Shown one piece after another: positions 58,744-64,000 of a stretch of DNA of 64,000 nucleotides. The notes under the pieces are model-generated. The model saw only the letters and a program-made list of their open reading frames with translations. It searched no databases and was not told the origin of the DNA. The translations under genes were made by a program, and so were the position numbers. Within the stretch, counting starts at the first letter, position 1. Each line of letters starts with the position of its first letter. Source of the DNA: Melioribacteraceae bacterium (GTDB lineage Bacteria > Bacteroidota > Ignavibacteria > Ignavibacteriales > Melioribacteraceae); contig CP129490.1 in assembly GCA_030584085.1 (NCBI GenBank), positions 1,397,511-1,461,510 of the forward strand. The letters are read 5' to 3'.

Positions 58744-60697
58744 ATTTTATTAGCTCTATTTTTTTTACTACATCATATTGATCAATATTCTTAATCACCT
58801 CAAATCCATTTATAACTTTTCCGAAATTTGTATAATGCGTATTGAGGTGTGGATAATTATTCTGCATCACAAACCATTGTGAACCTTCGGTATCTTTTCC
58901 CGAACTTGCCATTCCTATATAATAAGTATCAAACGGTATATGTGAAAATTCAGAGACAATTGTATGCGATGGACCACTCCACCCGGTTCCGGTTGGATCA
59001 CCGATCTGAATTACAAAATTTGGAACAACTCTGTGAAAAATTACATTATCGTAAAAATTATTTTTAGATAAGTAGATAAAGTTACCGACTGAAATCGGTG
59101 CGACTTCCGGAAGAAATTTAATCGTGAAATTACCTTTGTTTGTTACTATCAGAGCTTCGGAATATTCGAAAGCATAGCTAAATAATTTATCGAACAATTT
59201 TATTCTTTCTTCTCTAACCTCCGGAATGAAAGTTAGTTCATCTCTTAAATCATATTTTAATTCGTGATTACTTGATGATGAAATCGCAGATATTATTTCT
59301 CTAGTAAAAAGTGTATCGAAATTATTAGTCACATTAAACGATGAAGAAATCGCTTGGTTAAATGAACTATCTTCCAATTTAGTAGAAACTAACCCACTGA
59401 TTTTCTCACGTAACTTTTCGGAATTGGAAATCGCAAACGATGAATCAATTGAATAATTATTTAAAGTAATAATTAACGGTTGATCGGATGAATATTGATC
59501 TAACACAAAGTTTATGAATTTATCATTATGCTTTAGTGAATCGAAATGGTTCACCAGATTTGAATAAATAAAGAATTTGTTATAGTCATCAGCATTGCTA
59601 TATAATTTTCTCAATTCGGTAAAGGCAAAATTATAATTTGAAACGTTTGCTAGATAACGATAATTAAATATTGGTGAAACCATTTTTGAATATTTTTCAT
59701 AGAATTCAATTTCTGTTTCTTTATGAAAAGTTTCTAAGAATAAAAATATTTCACCACGAGTATTTTCGCTTAAGTTTGGATCGATCAATAAATTAGTGAG
59801 AAATTCATTTACACTTCGTAATAAATTTTCATCGCTAAATTTGATGTTCTGAATTGACTGCGCCGCGGTTAATGAAACATTCGGATTTTGATCAAACAAT
59901 AAATTTAAGTATGAAAAAATTTCACTAGGCGATTGGTAATCATAATAACATAGAGTTCTTGCAGCTTCACATCTTATCGACCAATCAGAATCGTTTATTA
60001 GTTTTTGAGCTAAATCAAATGAATAGGGGAAAGAAGAACTCTTTCTTAAAATTCCCAAAGCATAAAGTCTTGTTTCGGACTTAAATTCTTTCTGTAAAAC
60101 AAACTCTAATTTTTCCGGATTAACTTTATCCGACGCAACACGGTAAAGTGTGAACAAATTTTGGAATAAATCTGATTCATCATTTTCTGTTTTCAAGTTA
60201 TCGAGTAATAATTTTACATCTTCTTCGCTTTCGTCTTTAATTCCTCTTAGATGAAAATTATAAATTGCAAACGGGAATCCGAAAATTTTATTTTCTTTAT
60301 AAAGTGAAATGCATTTTAGTAAATCATTTTTATCACCGACCTTACCAATCGCATCGAAAATTTCAGCAGTAAACTGAGTTCCGGTTTCTATTTGCTCAAA
60401 TAAATAATTAGCAGACAATTTTGAAGGACCGAGTTCACTGAGTGCAAATGTTATTTGTTTTGGGTGCTGATTAAAATCTAATAGCAAAATATTTTTAATA
60501 AATGAAGTATCTTGCGAATGTGCGATGGAGAGCAATGCTGCGTTAACTTTATCTAATTCGCCGGATTGAAAATAATTTTCGATAATGCTTTTATCGAATT
60601 CTCTTAAGAAAGTTGTTTTAACTAGATCATCATCATTATTTCTATATTGCGCGGATAAGAAAGTAAAACAAATTAAAAAAAGCGCAATCACTCTCAT
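58742..60697 (-). CDS. HEAT-repeat/cyclophilin fusion (secreted peptidyl-prolyl isomerase)
   Basis: 651 aa from the ATG at 60697 (MRVIALFLICFTFLSAQY, signal peptide; AAAAGGA upstream). The first 480 residues are helical with HEAT-like repeats (KLINDSDWSIRCEAARTLCY, FDQNPNVSLTAAQSIQNIKF). The final 138 residues are a cyclophilin domain: APISVGNFIYLSKNNFYDNV, FHRVVPNFVIQIGDPTGTG, SSGKDTEGSQWFVMQ, LNTHYTNFGKVI. It should aid folding of exported proteins in the periplasm. It follows the acyltransferase gene by 1 bp, so they may be cotranscribed. Confidence 0.9.
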   Translation of the reverse strand: MRVIALFLICFTFLSAQYRNNDDDLVKTTFLREFDKSIIENYFQSGELDKVNAALLSIAHSQDTSFIKNILLLDFNQHPKQITFALSELGPSKLSANYLFEQIETGTQFTAEIFDAIGKVGDKNDLLKCISLYKENKIFGFPFAIYNFHLRGIKDESEEDVKLLLDNLKTENDESDLFQNLFTLYRVASDKVNPEKLEFVLQKEFKSETRLYALGILRKSSSFPYSFDLAQKLINDSDWSIRCEAARTLCYYDYQSPSEIFSYLNLLFDQNPNVSLTAAQSIQNIKFSDENLLRSVNEFLTNLLIDPNLSENTRGEIFLFLETFHKETEIEFYEKYSKMVSPIFNYRYLANVSNYNFAFTELRKLYSNADDYNKFFIYSNLVNHFDSLKHNDKFINFVLDQYSSDQPLIITLNNYSIDSSFAISNSEKLREKISGLVSTKLEDSSFNQAISSSFNVTNNFDTLFTREIISAISSSSNHELKYDLRDELTFIPEVREERIKLFDKLFSYAFEYSEALIVTNKGNFTIKFLPEVAPISVGNFIYLSKNNFYDNVIFHRVVPNFVIQIGDPTGTGWSGPSHTIVSEFSHIPFDTYYIGMASSGKDTEGSQWFVMQNNYPHLNTHYTNFGKVINGFEVIKNIDQYDVVKKIELIK

Positions 60698-60698
60698 T

Positions 60699-61820
60699 TT
60701 AAATTTCCTTTTGATAAACTCTATATTGTTTGTACCGTTCTCCGCGCATTGTCTCCGCACCTCTATTCATCATTTCATTGTCTTCAAGAATCCAACTTGC
60801 CTCACCTCTAAAAATATTTCTCTTAGCAGCTCTAACCATTACATCATAGTATAATGCCGCATCCAAACCACGTTTTTGGAATTCAGGAATAATTCCCAGG
60901 ATTATAATTCTTGCCCAAGGAATACTTTTTCTTTTCGTAAAAAGTTTAATGAAATTGAAGGGGAGAAGTCGTCCGTTCATTTCTTTGAAAATAAAATTAT
61001 AATCCGGCATAACTAATGCAAAACCGACAGTCTTATTTTCGATCTCTAAAAATAAAACCAAGTTAGGATCAACTAATGGTTTTAGATCAGCGGCTAAGGC
61101 ATCAATTTCTTCATCTGTTAAAGGAACGAATCCCCAATTTGGCTGCCAAGCTTTGTTGTAAACGTATTTTACTTTTTCCAGTTCATTATCAAAATCTTTT
61201 AAATTAAGTATTCTGATCGACGCTTTTGATCTTTGTAATGCGATATCTGCAACACGTTTAATTTTATCATTCGTTTCCATTTTTTCTTTTGAGATTTTCC
61301 ATGCGTAAAGATCTTTGGCTTTTTCAAATCCGGCATTGTCAATTAAGTCCATATAGTATTTTGGATTGTAGGGCATCAATATCCTTGGAGGATCATCAAA
61401 TCCATCTATTAACAATGCGTAAATATCATTTACTGATGGACTAGCCGGTCCTCGCATGTGTGTCATACCTTTTGCTTTTAACAACTCGGCAGACACTTCA
61501 AACAATTTATTGGCAACGTCTTGATCGTTTATGCATTCAAAGAATCCAAAGAAACCAACTTTGTCATTATGTTCTTTATTATGAAGATCATTTTTAACTG
61601 CAGCAATTCTGCCCAATAGTTCACCGTTTCTTTCAGCCAGAAACATTTCCATCTCAGCATGTTTATAGAATGGATTTTTTTCTTTATTTAAAACTTTTTT
61701 AATATCGTAGAGAAGCGGTGGAACCCAATTCGGATCATCTTTATAAATTTTCCATGGGAATTTTACAAACTTGTTTAAATCAGACTTAGATTTCACAGTA
61801 TGGATAATTATCTCGGACAT
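60699..61820 (-). CDS. GNAT-fold acyltransferase, bacterial ceramide synthase candidate
   Basis: 373 aa from the ATG at 61820, preferred over 61838 because CGGAGA lies five bases upstream. The family signature MRGPASPSVNDIYALLIDGF (residues 128-147, from the longer start) is followed by PPRILMPYNPKYYMDLI, and the C-terminal half is GNAT-like (ARIIILGIIPEFQKRGLDAA, then LYYDVMVRAAKRNIF). This fits the putative acyltransferases reported as bacterial ceramide synthase (bCerS) beside serine palmitoyltransferase. Adjacent to an SPT-like gene, it probably N-acylates 3-ketosphinganine. The call rests on context and recalled family traits. Confidence 0.72.
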   Translation of the reverse strand: MSEIIIHTVKSKSDLNKFVKFPWKIYKDDPNWVPPLLYDIKKVLNKEKNPFYKHAEMEMFLAERNGELLGRIAAVKNDLHNKEHNDKVGFFGFFECINDQDVANKLFEVSAELLKAKGMTHMRGPASPSVNDIYALLIDGFDDPPRILMPYNPKYYMDLIDNAGFEKAKDLYAWKISKEKMETNDKIKRVADIALQRSKASIRILNLKDFDNELEKVKYVYNKAWQPNWGFVPLTDEEIDALAADLKPLVDPNLVLFLEIENKTVGFALVMPDYNFIFKEMNGRLLPFNFIKLFTKRKSIPWARIIILGIIPEFQKRGLDAALYYDVMVRAAKRNIFRGEASWILEDNEMMNRGAETMRGERYKQYRVYQKEI

Positions 61821-61848
61821 TTTATCTCCGTTTGTCATAAAATAGAAA

Positions 61849-61872
61849 GGGGTTACCCGATAAGATAACCCC
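61849..61872 (-). terminator. Hairpin between SPT and acyltransferase genes
   Basis: GGGGTTA (61849-61855) pairs with TAACCCC (61866-61872); on the minus strand a T-containing stretch follows. It may attenuate transcription between the two genes. Confidence 0.5.
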
Positions 61873-61902
61873 CTAAAACAAATTATAAATGATTAATCAT
61901 AT

Positions 61903-63096
61903 TTAGCCGATTAACCCCAATTCTTTACCTACTTTTTTGAAAGTTTCAACAATAAAATCTAGATGTTCATCTTCATGAGTCGACATGTAACTGGTTCTCA
62001 TCATTTGTCTGCCTTGTGGAACACCCGGAGAAATAAATACATTTACAAAAACTCCGCTGTCATAGAGCATTCGCCACATTTTGAAAGCCAAAAGATCATC
62101 ACCAACAATAACCGGAACGATGCCTGTTCTTCCTTCAATAACCGTAAATCCGGCTGCCTTTAATTCTGTTCTTACTTTGTTTGCATTTCTTATTAATTGA
62201 TCAACTCTTTCAGGTTCTTGTTCAAGTATTTTCAACGCAGCCATAGCAGCTGCAACAGATGCGGGAGTTGGAGAAGCAGAAAATATTAATGCTGCAGCAT
62301 GATGTTTTATATAATCAATAACTTTCGCATCACCGGCAACAAATCCACCAAGAGAAGCAAATGTCTTACTAAATGTACCCATCGTTAAATCTACCTGATC
62401 AACTAAATCAAATTCACTGGCAGTTCCTCTTCCGCCTTTCCCAATCACACCAACTGAATGCGCATCGTCGATTAAAATTCTTGCATTGTTTACTTTAGCT
62501 AGTTCAACTAAACGGGGAAGATTTACAATTTCACCGCCGGTACTAAATACACCATCGCTAACAATTAATTTAGCTTGATCTTTACTTAGTTTAGCAAGAA
62601 CTCTTTCGAGATCATTCATATCGTTATGTTTATAACGAAGCAGATCCGCAGTTGCTCCGCGAGCCATTAAATTTCCGGCAACTATACATGCATGGTTATC
62701 TTTATCAGAAATTACTACTTCACCTCTCTGAACTAGAGTCGGAATAATTCCTTGTGCGGTTTGGTATCCGGTACTGAATAATAATACTGCTTCTTTACCA
62801 AAAAACTTTGCCATTTTTTCTTCAAGTTCGATATGAAGATCGAGTGTGCCGGTTAGATAACGAGAACCCGAACACCCGGTTCCGTATTTTTCCAAAGCTT
62901 TTTGTGCAGCTTCTTTAACACGAGGATCGGCTGTAAGACCAAGATAATTGTTTGATCCCGCCATCACAATTTTTTTACCTTCAATTTGTACAACAGGTCC
63001 TTCATTTTCTTCAATTGCTCTGAAATAAGGATACATGCCTGATGCTTTAATATCGTCTGCTCTAGTAAAATCGTAGCACTTTTGAAATAGATCCAA
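61903..63096 (-). CDS. Serine palmitoyltransferase-like alpha-oxoamine synthase
   Basis: 397 aa, PLP-dependent. Motifs: [63 protein letters not shown] (Asp/His binding PLP), and [18 protein letters not shown] with the Schiff-base Lys244. The family includes KBL, BioF, HemA and SPT; the starting pair (GNAT acyltransferase downstream, NAD-dependent reductase divergent) favours SPT, which condenses serine with an acyl-thioester to 3-ketosphinganine. Divergent from the reductase across 121 bp. Confidence 0.85.
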   Translation of the reverse strand: MDLFQKCYDFTRADDIKASGMYPYFRAIEENEGPVVQIEGKKIVMAGSNNYLGLTADPRVKEAAQKALEKYGTGCSGSRYLTGTLDLHIELEEKMAKFFGKEAVLLFSTGYQTAQGIIPTLVQRGEVVISDKDNHACIVAGNLMARGATADLLRYKHNDMNDLERVLAKLSKDQAKLIVSDGVFSTGGEIVNLPRLVELAKVNNARILIDDAHSVGVIGKGGRGTASEFDLVDQVDLTMGTFSKTFASLGGFVAGDAKVIDYIKHHAAALIFSASPTPASVAAAMAALKILEQEPERVDQLIRNANKVRTELKAAGFTVIEGRTGIVPVIVGDDLLAFKMWRMLYDSGVFVNVFISPGVPQGRQMMRTSYMSTHEDEHLDFIVETFKKVGKELGLIG

Positions 63097-63217
63097 TTAG
63101 TTCCTCCAGTTTCTATATGTTATTTTTTTGTTATTTTTTCCAAGTCAATTAATACAATTTCAAAATTTAGTTTACAAGTCTTATAAAAGCAAATAAAACA
63201 ATAATATAGAGAACACT

Positions 63218-64000
63218 ATGAATCAGAAATTAGTTTCGGCTGTTACGGGTGCAAATGGGTTTGTTGGAAGTCATTTGGTTGATTTACTTCTGTCAAAAGG
63301 TCAAAAAGTTAAATGTATTGTAAGAGGTTCAAGCAATCTAAGATGGTTGGAAGGAAAGGATGTTGAAATTGTAAACTGTGGTCTGTTTGATAAAACGGGA
63401 TTAGCCGCAGCATTAAAAGATGTAGATTATCTCTATCATGTTGCCGGTGTTGTAAAATCAAAAAACGAAGAAGGATACTTTAAAGGCAATGTTGAAACAA
63501 CCAGAAACCTTCTTGATGTTTTGCTTGAAGTTAATCCCCAGATAAAAAAAGTCGTTGTCGTTAGTAGCCAAACCTCCGGAGGCCCTTCGGAGAGTGTTGA
63601 TAAACCAAAGAAAGAAAGTGATCCCTCACTTCCGATAACAACTTACGGAAGAAGTAAAAGAGCGCAGGAAGAACTTGCATTAAGTTATTCCGACAAGTTA
63701 CCTATTACAATTGTAAGAGCACCGGCAATTTATGGTGAACGCGATACGGAAATTTATCTAGTCTTTAGAACTTATAAACAAGGATTATTTACGCTAATTG
63801 GATTCAATGATAAAAAACTCAGTCTTATTCATGTGATCGATTTAGTTAATGGATTATATCTAGCCGCAAATTCTGAAAAATCAAATGGTCAAATTTATAA
63901 CATAGGCTCGGATGTATTTTACTCTTGGCCGGAAATTGCAAAGGAAATTAAAAAATCGTTTGGTAGAGGTGCTTTAACATTGCGACTTCCTCATTTTCTA
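63218..64000 (+). CDS. NAD-dependent epimerase/dehydratase, ceramide reductase candidate (partial)
   Basis: 261 codons are visible from the ATG at 63218 to the right edge, with no stop. N-terminal Rossmann motif TGANGFVGSHL (10-20), then YLYHVAGVVKSKN, VVVVSSQTSGGPSES and the catalytic YGRSK. It is an extended SDR. In Caulobacter, an epimerase-like protein (CerR) is reported to reduce the 3-keto group during sphingolipid synthesis; the neighbouring genes suggest that role, but other SDR substrates are possible. Confidence 0.75.
   Translation, partial: MNQKLVSAVTGANGFVGSHLVDLLLSKGQKVKCIVRGSSNLRWLEGKDVEIVNCGLFDKTGLAAALKDVDYLYHVAGVVKSKNEEGYFKGNVETTRNLLDVLLEVNPQIKKVVVVSSQTSGGPSESVDKPKKESDPSLPITTYGRSKRAQEELALSYSDKLPITIVRAPAIYGERDTEIYLVFRTYKQGLFTLIGFNDKKLSLIHVIDLVNGLYLAANSEKSNGQIYNIGSDVFYSWPEIAKEIKKSFGRGALTLRLPHFL

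Noticed and set aside
61903-63096. Alpha-oxoamine synthase as glycine C-acetyltransferase (KBL)
   Set aside because: No threonine dehydrogenase nearby and the adjacent GNAT acyltransferase and SDR fit ceramide synthesis; KBL not fully excluded.

Overview
The window looks like a chromosomal segment from an AT-rich member of the Bacteroidetes/Chlorobi/Ignavibacteriae group. The evidence is T9SS-type sorting domains with the FNPxT/FNPET signature, a PorV/PorQ-like protein, a DUF4835 (PorD-like) protein, a TonB receptor followed by a DUF4249 lipoprotein, a Fib_succ_major domain and a bacterial sphingolipid locus. Ignavibacteria is my best guess; this is inference, as no rRNA or marker gene is present.

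Layout. 1-2.0 kb: a metalloid module (thioredoxin-like protein running off the left edge, ArsP/YraQ-type permease, ArsR repressor) with two matching TTCG-N8-CGAA operators. 2.1-4.1 kb: a transglutaminase-like protein and a DUF4287/DUF5655 protein. 4.27-21.07 kb: a 16.8-kb island between an intact tRNA-Ser(GCT) and a displaced copy of its 3' end (37-bp perfect direct repeat). The island holds an HTH protein of unknown role, a TlpA-like thioredoxin protein, a large secreted modular protein and a dense type I restriction-modification locus (hsdR ... hsdS, DUF262/HNH protein, PD-(D/E)XK protein, hsdM). Between hsdR and hsdS sit five tiny sigma-region-4-like HTH proteins and two Swt1-like HEPN proteins, each with an intact Rx4H motif. 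This is the best candidate for an undescribed defence module; the arrangement recalls PrrC, an RNase guarded by an Hsd complex.

21.2-25.2 kb is accessory DNA on the minus strand: a second, interrupted tRNA-Ser fragment, an AAC(6')-like acetyltransferase, a DUF1330-like protein, an orphan HigA beside a HigB remnant, then three single-gene modules separated by a shared junction sequence of about 200 bp (cassette-like). 25.4-29.5 kb has acs and a 218-aa gene embedded in composite intergenic repeats. 29.5-38.1 kb encodes envelope and secreted proteins. 38.2-44.5 kb is a TetR-controlled RND efflux operon (TetR, TolC-like, adaptor, pump).

44.9-54.8 kb is a minus-strand metabolic cluster: isocitrate/isopropylmalate dehydrogenase family, HD-like protein, Lys4/homoaconitase-like aconitase, small unknown protein, MmgE/PrpD, fused CitD-CitE, CitF. 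It is interrupted by a YefM-YoeB pair and by an S23/four-helix-bundle gene flanked by low-complexity repeats. 54.9-60.7 kb has a helix-hairpin-helix/beta-barrel protein, a PorV/PorQ-like protein, a PorD-like protein and a HEAT-cyclophilin fusion. 60.7-64 kb is a probable ceramide pathway: serine palmitoyltransferase-like enzyme, GNAT-fold acyltransferase and a divergent NAD-dependent reductase/epimerase cut by the right edge.

Family assignments come from reading translated sequence and remembered family motifs; no database search was run.
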